Assembly: GCA_937936805.1 (NCBI GenBank)
Contig: CALDDP010000110.1
Span: forward strand, 1-46,034
Source: an uncultured Gammaproteobacteria bacterium
Lineage (GTDB): Bacteria; Pseudomonadota; Gammaproteobacteria; GCA-001735895
DNA: 46,034 nucleotides
Direction: 5' to 3'
Numbering within the stretch: position 1 is the stretch's first letter; the number at the start of each line of letters is the position of its first letter. Position numbers and translations under genes: made by a program. Below, piece after piece: positions 37,398 to 45,695 of the stretch. The notes beneath the pieces were generated by a model that searched no databases, was not told the origin of the DNA, and worked only from the letters and a program-made list of their open reading frames with translations.

Positions 37398-39110
37398 ATC
37401 AACGGCAGTCTTATTCTGATCAACCTGATCGGTGGTGTAGCCCTGTTACTATGGGGCCTGCGCATGGTGCGCGTAGGAATTTCTGATAGCTGGGGCAGCG
37501 AAATACGGAGCGCGCTGGGAGCCAGCCTGAATAATCGATTCAAGGCATTTCTGTCCGGCCTCGGCGTAACCATGCTGTTACAGAGCAGCAGCGCTACCGC
37601 GTTGCTGACCGCATCGTTCAGCGGCCAGGGCATCCTGACTACCGCAACCGCACTTGCCGTATTACTTGGCGCCGACGTCGGCACTACCATAGTCGCGCAG
37701 ATTCTGACCTTTGATTTATCCGCATTGTCACCCGTGATGATTGCACTTGGCGTAGCGTTGTTTACCTATTCGAGTGGAGGACGGACCAAGGATGTCGGTC
37801 GGCTGACGCTCGGCATAGGCATGATGTTGCTGGCACTGAAATTGATCGTGGCGGCGTCGCTGCCGATGCGCGAGTCCGTAATCATCCAGCAGATATTTGT
37901 CGCCCTGGGCGAAGACCTGGTGCTGGCGGTCCTCTTCGCCGCAATCATTGCCTGGGCTTCACATTCCAGCCTGGCCACCGTGCTTCTGATAATCGCACTC
38001 GCCAGCACCAATTCGCTCGATATCACCGTCGCTTTTACTTTCGTGCTCGGTGCCAATATCGGTAGTGCGATTCCTCCAATTATCGCTACGCTGGGCGCGA
38101 ACCGTACCACCCGACAGCCACCACTGGGTAATTTGTTGTTTCGAATATGCGGCGTCGTCATCGTTTTGCCTTTCATTGGCGTGATTGCACAACAGCTGTC
38201 TGCGCTCGAAATCAGCCACGCCCGCCAGATTGCTAATTTTCATATGCTCTTCAATCTGCCCCTGGTGATAGTATTCTTTCCCCTGATCGACCGCATGGTT
38301 TCACTTACCGAGCGCATGATTCCGAAGGACGCGGTCGAGGTCGATGAAATGAAACCCCGGGAACTGGACCGAAGCGCATTCGAAACACCTTTGGTAGCAC
38401 TGGTTAACGCCGAACGCGAAGTCCTGAGAATGGGGGAGGTGGTCGAGCGAATGCTGCGTAACGCCTTTATTGCACTCAAGAAAAATGACCATGAACTGGC
38501 GCAGAAAACTCGCAAAATGGACCAGTTAACCAACCAGATGTACGATAACGTCAAGCGCTATCTGACCGCATTGGCCCGTGAAACGCTGGGCGAAAACGAA
38601 AGCCGCCGTTGCACTGAAATTCTAAATTTCGCGACCAACCTTGAACACATCGGCGACATCATTTCGGGCGAACTGGTACACAACATACTGAGTAAAAAAG
38701 TAGCCACACGCAGCAAGATGTCGCTGCAGGACCGAGAGGATATCAATAATTTATACCAACCCATACTGGTGTCTTTCCAACTGTCACTGAGCGTATTTAC
38801 TTCCGGCGATGTACAGATGGCGCGACAACTGCTGGCCAAAAAATACAAGTTCATCAAGCGTGAGAAAAAAGCGGTTCTGAATCATCTCGAAAAACTGCGC
38901 GACGACGCGACCTACGATTCGAGGCTTAGCGCATTGCAACTCGACGTACTGCGCGACCTCAGGCGAATCAATTCGTATCAGACTGCGGTCGCTTACCCGA
39001 TCCTCGAAGAAGCCGGGCATCTGCGCAGCAGCCGCCTGCGCAGCCGCAAATCAGCGGCTAATACGCCTATGCAGATAGATGACTCCAGCGAACCCTCGAC
39101 GAGCAGCTAA
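37398..39110 (+). CDS. Na/phosphate cotransporter family protein with PhoU-like domain
   Basis: A NptA/YjbB-like sodium:phosphate cotransporter, about 570 residues. It has an N-terminal membrane helix (LILINLIGGVALLLWGLRM), LLQSSSATALLTASF and GADVGTTIVAQI as the first repeat, and GANIGSAIPPIIATLGA in the second. A PhoU-like helical domain spans the last ~230 residues. The frame has no ATG, GTG or TTG between the stop at 37359 and the ATG at 37464, which would delete the first helix. An ATC at 37398 lies seven bases after TAGGAG, so I begin there. Confidence 0.8.
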   Translation: MNGSLILINLIGGVALLLWGLRMVRVGISDSWGSEIRSALGASLNNRFKAFLSGLGVTMLLQSSSATALLTASFSGQGILTTATALAVLLGADVGTTIVAQILTFDLSALSPVMIALGVALFTYSSGGRTKDVGRLTLGIGMMLLALKLIVAASLPMRESVIIQQIFVALGEDLVLAVLFAAIIAWASHSSLATVLLIIALASTNSLDITVAFTFVLGANIGSAIPPIIATLGANRTTRQPPLGNLLFRICGVVIVLPFIGVIAQQLSALEISHARQIANFHMLFNLPLVIVFFPLIDRMVSLTERMIPKDAVEVDEMKPRELDRSAFETPLVALVNAEREVLRMGEVVERMLRNAFIALKKNDHELAQKTRKMDQLTNQMYDNVKRYLTALARETLGENESRRCTEILNFATNLEHIGDIISGELVHNILSKKVATRSKMSLQDREDINNLYQPILVSFQLSLSVFTSGDVQMARQLLAKKYKFIKREKKAVLNHLEKLRDDATYDSRLSALQLDVLRDLRRINSYQTAVAYPILEEAGHLRSSRLRSRKSAANTPMQIDDSSEPSTSS

Positions 39111-39117
39111 ACCGGCG

Positions 39118-39541
39118 ATGAAATACGGAATCTGTGACAAAGGCATTCTTTGCCTGTTACTGGCATTGCTCGCGTTGACGGTGCAGGCCTCCGAAGAAAA
39201 GAAAATCAGCGCGCAACAGGCAGCCACTGCATGGCTAAAACTGGTAGACGAGCGGCAGTACCGGGAGTCATGGGAAGAGACCGCAATCCTGTTCAGGGCA
39301 CAGGTGAACGCCAGTACCTGGGTGCAGCAAATGACAGCCCTGCGACAGCCCATGGGCGATGCCAGCAGCCGCATACTGCTCGGTGCGACCTACGCTACCA
39401 GCCTGCCGGGTGCGCCGGACGGAGAATACGTGGTGCTTCAGTTTAAAACCGTGTTCGAGCATAAGTAAAGATGCGATTGAAACCCTGACGCCGATGCTGG
39501 ATAACGGGCAGTGGCGCGTGGCCGGCTACTACGTACGCTGA
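39118..39541 (+). pseudogene. DUF4019 family protein, frameshifted
   Basis: Exported DUF4019 protein: a signal peptide (GILCLLLALLALTVQA) then AATAWLKLVDERQYRESWEE and TSLPGAPDGEYVVLQF. The frame stops at TAA 39466-39468 after VFEHK. The conserved family ending, DAIETLTPMLDNGQWRVAGYYVR, continues in the +1 frame up to TGA 39539-39541. Skipping one base near 39463 gives an alignment without gap, so one extra A is the simplest explanation: a recent pseudogene or a sequencing error. The ending is intact, which argues for a very recent or artefactual event. Confidence 0.8.
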
Positions 39542-39786
39542 ATTCGGCGGCAAACAGTTTAGACGAGGTCGGACCCGGCTCGATATCTTCGCTTTCAACC
39601 AACGCGGCCGGCATATTCATGCAAAGCCTGGATACATTCTCTTCGAGCAAAGCGGCTACCAGGGACAACCCCTTCCGTGTTTTCAGATATCGATTGCATA
39701 ACTTGAACCGGTAACGATCGGGATCAGCCAGGTTTAAGGTAAAAAAGAAACTATAATCCTGTTAACCAGAATTGAGGGAAATACTT

Positions 39787-40254
39787 ATGCTCGGCTGGCT
39801 TAAAAACCTCTTCGCCAAACCCGAACCTGCGGGACCGCCCAGACTAATCAAGCGTTTCGATGGATCTCAGGCGACTATAAGCAGTAGTTCGATCGTGGCC
39901 GACCGCGAGGGTTGGCATATAGACACTGCTGAATCCGTGACTTTCCGCCTGTTTGAACTGGATCCGGGTGACATAGACAACGGCATCCTGGTTTACCGGG
40001 CATCGATAAAATCTGCGGAAATTCAGGATAAAGGCTACCTGGAGATGTGGTGCCGCTTGCCGGGCCAGGGAGAATTCTTTTCCAAAGGGCTGGACAACCC
40101 CCTCACGGGGAGTAACGACTGGGCCAGTTACGAAATTCCTTTTTATCTAAAAAAGCAGCAGAACCCGGATCTTTTGAAATTGAACTTTACCCTCGAGGGT
40201 GGTGGCAAAGTATGGCTAAAGGATATCGAGGTTAGCTTCACCCCGTTCAAGTAA
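39787..40254 (+). CDS. Hypothetical beta-sandwich protein
   Basis: A 155-residue protein. After an amphipathic start (MLGWLKNLFAKPEPAGPP) comes an all-beta domain with LIKRFDG, YRASIKSAEIQDKGYLEMWCRLPG, FFSKGLDNPLTGSNDWASYEIPF and LEGGGKVWLKDIEVS. This is the pattern of a carbohydrate-binding-like jelly roll often attached to other proteins. I do not know a function for it as a stand-alone protein. The ATG at 39787 is chosen because GAGGGA lies seven bases upstream. No signal peptide is evident. Confidence 0.75.
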   Translation: MLGWLKNLFAKPEPAGPPRLIKRFDGSQATISSSSIVADREGWHIDTAESVTFRLFELDPGDIDNGILVYRASIKSAEIQDKGYLEMWCRLPGQGEFFSKGLDNPLTGSNDWASYEIPFYLKKQQNPDLLKLNFTLEGGGKVWLKDIEVSFTPFK

Positions 40255-40261
40255 ACTCCGT

Positions 40262-40906
40262 TTATCGATCGTTTAATGCATTCAGGCGCTCGAGCGTGCC
40301 TATATCGGTCCAGTTTCCGCGGAACAGTTCACCCGTGACCTGGTGTTTTTCCGCCGCCGCGAACAGTAACGGTGCGAGCGCCTGCTTACCCGGCGTCAAT
40401 CCGCTGAAAAAGCTGCGCTGGTACTGAGATATGCCGCTAAATGTGTAGCGCGGTGATCCTTCGACTCCAATCGTAGATTCGTTCAGCGTGAAATCCCCGC
40501 GCGCATGATGTTGTGGATTTTCTACCAGCACCAGGTGGGCGATGCTGTCGAGATGCAGCAGCCGGGTGAAGTCGTAGTCGGTAAATATGTCCGCGTTGAC
40601 GACGATGAAGCGCTCTCCAAGTAACGGTAACGCCTGCTGTATTCCGCCCGCTGTTTCGAGCGCCTCGGGCTCCTCGCTATACTCTATCGACAGGTTGAAT
40701 CCCGCACCGTTACCGAGCAGGTCGCGTATCTGATTCCCGTGCCAGCTCAGATTGACGACTACCTCGGTGAAACCCGCCGTGGACAGGGCTTCCAGGTGAT
40801 GCACGATGAGCGGCTTCGCCTGCACCTCGAGCAGGGGCTTGGGCGTGACGTCCGTCAACGGGCGCAGGCGCTCTCCCCTTCCGGCGGCTAGAATCATTGC
40901 TTTCAT
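40262..40906 (-). CDS. murU: N-acetylmuramate-1-phosphate uridylyltransferase
   Basis: A 214-residue sugar nucleotidyltransferase. The N-terminal GTP/UTP-binding signature is LAAGRGERLRPLTDVTPKPLLEV, followed by VVNLSWHG, ETAGGIQQALPLL and VVNADIFTDYDF. Its place right after amgK identifies it as MurU, which makes UDP-MurNAc from MurNAc-1-phosphate in the peptidoglycan recycling branch that bypasses de novo synthesis. It begins seven bases after the amgK stop and is co-oriented. Other nucleotidyltransferases of the RmlA type are less likely because of the short length and the neighbour. Confidence 0.9.
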   Translation of the reverse strand: MKAMILAAGRGERLRPLTDVTPKPLLEVQAKPLIVHHLEALSTAGFTEVVVNLSWHGNQIRDLLGNGAGFNLSIEYSEEPEALETAGGIQQALPLLGERFIVVNADIFTDYDFTRLLHLDSIAHLVLVENPQHHARGDFTLNESTIGVEGSPRYTFSGISQYQRSFFSGLTPGKQALAPLLFAAAEKHQVTGELFRGNWTDIGTLERLNALNDR

Positions 40907-40913
40907 GGCTGGC

Positions 40914-41909
40914 TCACGATGTCAAAATCGCGTCAATCCGCGAATTCAGCCCAAGTTTGTCAATGATAGCGAATAAACCTTGCATCGATATATCGTCGGC
41001 GCTGACCTGGCGCACATACTCCAGTGTGCGCGGTATATCCTTGAGATAACCCGGTTTGCCATCACGAATCTTGAGGCGTGAAAAAATTCCAATTGCCTTT
41101 AGATGGCGCTGGATTCCCATCAGGTTAAACCAGCGCATGAACTGAGCCGGTTCTGCGTCAAGCAAATCATTGACGCGAGCCCTTTCGTAGTAGTCCAGCG
41201 CAAGCTGTTCAACACGCGCCAGCGGCCAGTCGATGTAGCAATCCCGCAACAGTGACACCAGGTCGTAAGTAAGCGGACCTTTTACCGCATCCTGAAAATC
41301 GAGAATTCCCGGATTATCGGTTTCGAGTTTCATCAGATTACGCGAATGATAATCGCGATGCACAAACACCTGAGGTTGTGCCAGCGCATTTTCGACCAGG
41401 CTCTGTTTGATCGACTGCCAGATCAACTGTTGCGCCTGATCGAGTGAAATGCCAAGCAGCTTGCCGAGGAACCAGTCATGGAACAAATCCATCTCCCGGT
41501 TCAATAGCGCCGTGTCGTAAAGCGGTAATTCAGCAGCATCGATACGCGTCTGCATTAATAAAAGAGCCTCGAGTGCATCCTCGTACAACGACGCTTCGCT
41601 TGCAGGGCTGAGTTGCGAAAGGTAATCCCTGCCGCCAAAATCAGTCAGCAAAAGAAATCCCTCGACTGTATTTTGCGCAATTATTTCGGGTGCGTTTAAA
41701 CCGGCAGCGCGGAGTTTTCGCGCCACGGCGATGAACTGATCACAGGGCTCCCTGTCGGGGGGCGCATCCATTATGACGAACGACTCAGCATCGGTTTCGA
41801 GCCGCAGGTAGGATCGAAAACTGGCGTCCTCTGATGCCGGACTCAGGTGGTAATCCCGGTAGCCGAGGTGATCCAGCCAACGGTTTAAATTTGTCGATCT
41901 GTCGCTCAT
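40914..41909 (-). CDS. amgK: N-acetylmuramate/N-acetylglucosamine kinase
   Basis: A 331-residue phosphotransferase of the APH/choline kinase fold that phosphorylates MurNAc at the anomeric carbon. The catalytic region is VFVHRDYHSRNLM and the metal-binding ILDFQDAVKGPLTYDLVSLLRD. N-terminal residues include RSYLRLETDAESFVIMDAPP. It is cotranscribed with murU. A possible promoter (TTGCGT-18-GATAAT on the minus strand) lies in the 75-base gap shared with divergent mazG. Confidence 0.92.
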   Translation of the reverse strand: MSDRSTNLNRWLDHLGYRDYHLSPASEDASFRSYLRLETDAESFVIMDAPPDREPCDQFIAVARKLRAAGLNAPEIIAQNTVEGFLLLTDFGGRDYLSQLSPASEASLYEDALEALLLMQTRIDAAELPLYDTALLNREMDLFHDWFLGKLLGISLDQAQQLIWQSIKQSLVENALAQPQVFVHRDYHSRNLMKLETDNPGILDFQDAVKGPLTYDLVSLLRDCYIDWPLARVEQLALDYYERARVNDLLDAEPAQFMRWFNLMGIQRHLKAIGIFSRLKIRDGKPGYLKDIPRTLEYVRQVSADDISMQGLFAIIDKLGLNSRIDAILTS

Positions 41910-41984
41910 AATGCGGTTACGGCTGCAGTCCCTTTAAAAGGCCGGTATTATCCGGTTTTTAAACCTACAAACGCAATAGACTCG

Positions 41985-42767
41985 ATGAGCGCAATTGAAA
42001 ACCTGCTCCAGGTAATGAAAGATTTACGCGACCCCGAAAATGGCTGTCCCTGGGATATCCGCCAGACCAGCGCTTCGATCGCCGGTTACACGCTCGATGA
42101 AACTCATGAAGTGCTCGATGCCATAGAACGCAACGACACCGATAACCTGAAAGAGGAACTCGGCGACCTGTTATTCAATATCGTGTTTCACGCCCGTATC
42201 GCCGAGGAACAGGATCAATTCGACTTTGATGACGTGGCCCGGGGAATAACCGATAAAATGCTGCGCCGCCACCCGCACGTGTTCGGCGATTCGCGCAATC
42301 AGCAACTTAGCGATGAAACCCTGTCGCAACAATGGCTGGCGCTCAAACAGGCGGAGAAAGCAGAGCTTGAGAAACCCGACATGAGCGTCGATTCAGGCAC
42401 CAACTCGGCCATGTATCGGGCACGCCAGATTCAACAGGATGCGGCCAGTTTTGGCTTCGACTGGCCCGACATAAACCCGGTCTTCGACAAGCTGGAAGAA
42501 GAGCTGGCCGAGTTAAGGTATGCTTTCGGCACCGGCGACAGCAACGCGATCAGTGACGAACTCGGTGATCTGATGTTTGTCTGCGTCAATCTGGCGCGCC
42601 ACGCGAAGGTCAACGCCGAGATGTCGCTGCGCAATACCAACCAGAAATTTCTGCGTCGCTTCGCTTACGTGCAACAACGCATGCAGGATGCCGGTATCGA
42701 AATGAATCAGCAGCAACTAGAAGCGATGGAGCAATTCTGGCAGGAATCCAAGGCATCGGTCGGGTAA
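41985..42767 (+). CDS. mazG: Nucleoside triphosphate pyrophosphohydrolase
   Basis: A 260-residue MazG, hydrolysing NTPs to NMP and PPi, thought to limit (p)ppGpp and mutagenic nucleotide pools. Two MazG domains are visible: the first has CPWDIRQT, EELGDLLFNIVFHARIAEE and the second EELAELRYAFG... DELGDLMFVCVNLARH. The repeated EExxE and DELGD metal sites are intact in both halves. It is divergent from amgK and is followed eight bases later by a TetR gene. Confidence 0.95.
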   Translation: MSAIENLLQVMKDLRDPENGCPWDIRQTSASIAGYTLDETHEVLDAIERNDTDNLKEELGDLLFNIVFHARIAEEQDQFDFDDVARGITDKMLRRHPHVFGDSRNQQLSDETLSQQWLALKQAEKAELEKPDMSVDSGTNSAMYRARQIQQDAASFGFDWPDINPVFDKLEEELAELRYAFGTGDSNAISDELGDLMFVCVNLARHAKVNAEMSLRNTNQKFLRRFAYVQQRMQDAGIEMNQQQLEAMEQFWQESKASVG

Positions 42768-42774
42768 CAGACAT

Positions 42775-43362
42775 ATGACAAGAAGCAGGCTAAAGACCGA
42801 ACAGCGAATTATCGATGCGGTAGGTACGATTCTACTCGAACAGGGTTACCCCGCGGTTGGGATTAATGCGATCGCACGCCAGGCCGGTTGCGATAAAGTA
42901 TTGATTTACCGTTATTTTGGGGGATTCGATGAATTGCTGCTGGCGTTTGCCGAAACCACTACCCTGTGGTGGGAAGTAGATGAAATCATTAACGAAAGCG
43001 CCGCTGAATGTGCCGCGATAGCCTTACCCGACTATTTGCAAACCCTGCTCAATCGTTACGTGGCGGCGCTGGAATCGCGTCCTCTGGCGCTTGAAATCAT
43101 GGCCTGGGAAATGTCCGCGCAAAACAACCTGACCAACACCCTGGCGCGCCTGCGCGGCGAACGCGGCATGGAACTGGTAAAACGCATCCGCGCGTACTAC
43201 CAGCAACCTAACATCGATATCGGCGGTATCCTGGGCGTGTTCGGCGCAGCGATTAATTACCTGATAATCCGTACCCGCAAACAATCGCAGCAATATAAAA
43301 CCGAAGAATGGTGGCGCCTGCAACAGACGATTGGCAAATTACTACAGTCATATGCCGATTGA
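42775..43362 (+). CDS. TetR/AcrR-family transcriptional regulator
   Basis: A 195-residue regulator. The N-terminal DNA-binding domain is typical of TetR: RIIDAVGTILLEQGYPAVGINAIARQAGCDKVLIYRYFGGFDELLLAF. The C-terminal ligand domain is helical and tryptophan-rich (LWWEVDEI, EEWW). The target is unknown. Its last 11 bases overlap the next gene, so it is translationally coupled to a HEXXH protein. No efflux gene is adjacent. Confidence 0.9.
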   Translation: MTRSRLKTEQRIIDAVGTILLEQGYPAVGINAIARQAGCDKVLIYRYFGGFDELLLAFAETTTLWWEVDEIINESAAECAAIALPDYLQTLLNRYVAALESRPLALEIMAWEMSAQNNLTNTLARLRGERGMELVKRIRAYYQQPNIDIGGILGVFGAAINYLIIRTRKQSQQYKTEEWWRLQQTIGKLLQSYAD

Positions 43363-43858
43363 AGATCCCGATGTCCTGCGCCTCGGCGACATCGATTCGA
43401 GCCAGTTAATCAGGCTATTGAACCGTTTCGGCCTGCAGTTACGCCACTGTACTCGTCAGGAGCCGATCCCAGGCAGCTACTGGGGTGACGAAGAAGCTGG
43501 TTTGAAAGCGAACAATCTGTTTGCCCGTGACGATACGCCACTGCATTCCATCCTGCACGAAGCCTGTCACTACATATGCCTGGACCCTTTGCGGCGCCAA
43601 CAACTAGACACCGATGCCGGCAGTGACGAAGGCGAAGAAAACGCGGTTTGTTACCTGCAGATTCTACTTGCTGACGAGATCGATAGCCTCGGCCGCGATC
43701 GCATGTTCAGCGACATGGATAACTGGGGCTACAGCTTCCGCCTGGGCTCAAGCCGGGCCTGGTTTGAGCATGATGCCGGGGATGCGCTCGACTGGCTGTT
43801 GACACATAAACTCCTCGACGCCCAAAAACGTCCACGAGCAGCGCTCAGACAGGCTTAA
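43352..43858 (+). CDS. HEXXH-motif protein of unknown family
   Basis: A 168-residue protein beginning MPIEDPDVLRLGD. The motif HSILHEACHYICLD carries HEACH, fitting the zinc-binding HEXXH of gluzincins and other metallopeptidases, and a later DEGEENAVCYLQ supplies possible third ligands. There is no signal peptide, so it would act in the cytoplasm. I do not recognise the family. The start at ATG 43352 lies within the end of the TetR gene; an in-frame TTG at 43331 is possible. Peptidase activity is unproven. Confidence 0.7.
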   Translation: MPIEDPDVLRLGDIDSSQLIRLLNRFGLQLRHCTRQEPIPGSYWGDEEAGLKANNLFARDDTPLHSILHEACHYICLDPLRRQQLDTDAGSDEGEENAVCYLQILLADEIDSLGRDRMFSDMDNWGYSFRLGSSRAWFEHDAGDALDWLLTHKLLDAQKRPRAALRQA

Positions 43859-43909
43859 AAAGCTTCCAGCGGGTGTCATTCCGGCTGATGATTATCGTTG
43901 TTTTTCGGC

Positions 43910-43936
43910 TAAAGATTTAGTCCCGGCTACCGATAC
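43910..43936 (+). promoter_or_regulatory. Sigma-28 (FliA) type promoter for pomAB
   Basis: TAAAGATT (43910-43917), an 11-base spacer and ACCGATAC (43929-43936) match the FliA consensus TAAAGTTT-N11-GCCGATAA in 12 of 16 positions with the exact spacing. It lies 75 bases upstream of the motA-type gene, on the same strand. The neighbourhood has no other reason to carry this pattern. Confidence 0.7.
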
Positions 43937-44011
43937 ACCTATACGAGCAGACCAGTAATTCTGCGCAAAACTCCAATTTACTCGATCGCAGGTTAGCAGG
44001 CAGGAGCAACG

Positions 44012-44767
44012 GTGGACATCGCATCAATTGTTGGATTCATACTGGCATACATCATAATCTCCACAGCCATCATGCTGGGTGGCCCCTTCCACCTGTTTGT
44101 AAATGCGCCCTCGCTCCTGATAGTAGTTGGTGGAACCTTCGCGGTAACCCTGATGCGCGTTACCCTGGCAAACTTCCTCGGATCTTTCAAGATCGGTCTG
44201 AAAGGCTTTTTTTATAAACTCGATGCGCCACAAACCCTGATCGACGAATCGGTAGAACTTGCGAACATCGCCCGTAAGGAAGGAATTCTGGCACTCGAAG
44301 GCCGCGAAATCGGCAACGGCTTCCTCGAACGTGGCATCAGTTTATGCATTGATGGACATGCCCCGGAAGTAGTCAAGGGGTTGCTGTCGAAAGATATTAA
44401 TATGTCGATCGAGCGTCACACGATCGGCGCCGACATGTTCAAGGCAATGGCAGTCTATGCGCCTGCGATGGGCATGATCGGCACACTGATCGGCCTGGTG
44501 CAGATGCTTGCCAATATGTCTGATCCGGCGGCGATCGGTCCTGCCATGGCGGTCGCATTGTTGACTACGCTATACGGTGCAATAATCGCCAACGCTTTTG
44601 CCTCGCCGCTGTCTGAAAAACTGGTCCTCATCATCGGTTACGAAAAACTCAACAAGGATTTGATCCTGGAGTCGATCGGAGGTATCCAGGAAAGCACCAA
44701 TCCGCGCGTACTGAAACAATTGCTCAACGCCTACCTGCCGGAAAGCAAACGCCAGGAAGACGAATAA
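44012..44767 (+). CDS. pomA: Flagellar motor stator protein PomA (MotA family)
   Basis: A 251-residue stator subunit with four membrane helices. It resembles the sodium-type PomA of Vibrio: GGPFHLFVNAPSLLIVVGGTFAVTLM at the start, then helices with APAMGMIGTLIGLVQMLANMSDPAAIGPAMAVALLTTLYGAI. The PomA-like form plus the PomB-like partner suggests sodium drive. It starts with GTG at 44012 with GGAG five bases upstream. A sigma-28 promoter lies upstream. Flagellar genes are not otherwise seen in the window. Confidence 0.93.
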   Translation: MDIASIVGFILAYIIISTAIMLGGPFHLFVNAPSLLIVVGGTFAVTLMRVTLANFLGSFKIGLKGFFYKLDAPQTLIDESVELANIARKEGILALEGREIGNGFLERGISLCIDGHAPEVVKGLLSKDINMSIERHTIGADMFKAMAVYAPAMGMIGTLIGLVQMLANMSDPAAIGPAMAVALLTTLYGAIIANAFASPLSEKLVLIIGYEKLNKDLILESIGGIQESTNPRVLKQLLNAYLPESKRQEDE

Positions 44768-44776
44768 GAGCGCGCT

Positions 44777-45688
44777 ATGAGTGAGGAATGCAATTGCCCA
44801 CCCTGCGAGGAAGGCCTACCCCCCTGGCTCGCAACCTTCGCCGACATGATGGCACTGTTGATGTGCTTCTTCGTCTTGCTGCTGTCATTCGCAGAAATGG
44901 ATGTACTCAAATACAAAGCGGTCGCTGGCGCGTTGAAGCTGGCGTTTGGCGTGCAACGTGAGGTCAAGGCTACCGAAATCCCCAAGGGCACCAGCGTTAT
45001 CGCCAAACAATACAGCCCGGGTAAACCCACCGAAGTAACGCCGCTCGAACTCATGCGCGAAAAGACGACTGATGATACCAAGACCAATCTCGATTACACC
45101 GATTCGACCTCGCGCTACGATGGTGGGCTCGGCGAAGCCGAGGCCGAGGCGATCGCTCAGAAAAAGGCTGAGCGCGAAGCCCAGGAAGAAGCCGAGGAAC
45201 TACAGGATGAACTCTCGGCCGCAATTGGCGACGGATTGCTCGAGATTGAAGCCTACAACGACCGGGTGCTGATTCGAATACGTGAACGCGGTTCGTTCGG
45301 CTCGGGCCGGGCTGAGCTCAAACAGGCATTTCTGCCTATATTGAAAATGATTGCCGATGTTCTCAATCAGCGTGACGGACTCTTCATTATTGCCAGGCAT
45401 ACCGATGATATCCCCATCGAAACCAAACGTTTCCGTTCAAACTGGGATTTGTCAGCCGCGCGGGCCGCCAGCGTCGTACATTATTTCATCCAGGAAGGCG
45501 ATGTCGACCCGGAACGCATGGAAATCAGGGCCATGGCCGATAACGAACCCATCGTGCCCAACGATAGCTGGGAGAATCGCGCCAAGAACCGCCGCGTGGA
45601 AATCAGCGTACTGCATGGAAACCGGCAAGCAATCGAAGGGGACTCACCGGCGCAAAACGTCGATTACGTCGACCAGCCGGAAGGCTAG
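44777..45688 (+). CDS. pomB: Flagellar motor stator protein PomB (MotB family)
   Basis: A 303-residue stator subunit. A short N-terminus with cysteines (CNCPPCEEG) leads to the membrane helix with ion-binding D23 in ATFADMMALLMCFFVLLLSF, the PomB sequence. A long acidic/Ala-Glu linker (about 115-150) follows, then a C-terminal OmpA-like peptidoglycan-binding domain with TDDIPIETKRFRSNWDLSAARA. The usual GHTDN is ARHTDD here. It anchors the stator to the wall. It starts nine bases after pomA. Confidence 0.93.
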   Translation: MSEECNCPPCEEGLPPWLATFADMMALLMCFFVLLLSFAEMDVLKYKAVAGALKLAFGVQREVKATEIPKGTSVIAKQYSPGKPTEVTPLELMREKTTDDTKTNLDYTDSTSRYDGGLGEAEAEAIAQKKAEREAQEEAEELQDELSAAIGDGLLEIEAYNDRVLIRIRERGSFGSGRAELKQAFLPILKMIADVLNQRDGLFIIARHTDDIPIETKRFRSNWDLSAARAASVVHYFIQEGDVDPERMEIRAMADNEPIVPNDSWENRAKNRRVEISVLHGNRQAIEGDSPAQNVDYVDQPEG

Positions 45689-45695
45689 CCTGGCT

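Noticed and set aside
39460..39470. Programmed +1 frameshift in the DUF4019 gene
   Set aside because: The sequence (CAT AAG TAA) lacks a known slippery site, and tRNA re-pairing after a +1 slip would be poor; mutation or error is simpler.
39438..39760. Minus-strand open frame reading ...SLVAALLEENVSRLCMNMP... between the DUF4019 remnant and the next gene
   Set aside because: The frame looks somewhat coding-like but has no good start and runs antisense into the DUF4019 gene. Without homologues I cannot support it. The gap 39542-39786 holds nothing else I recognise.
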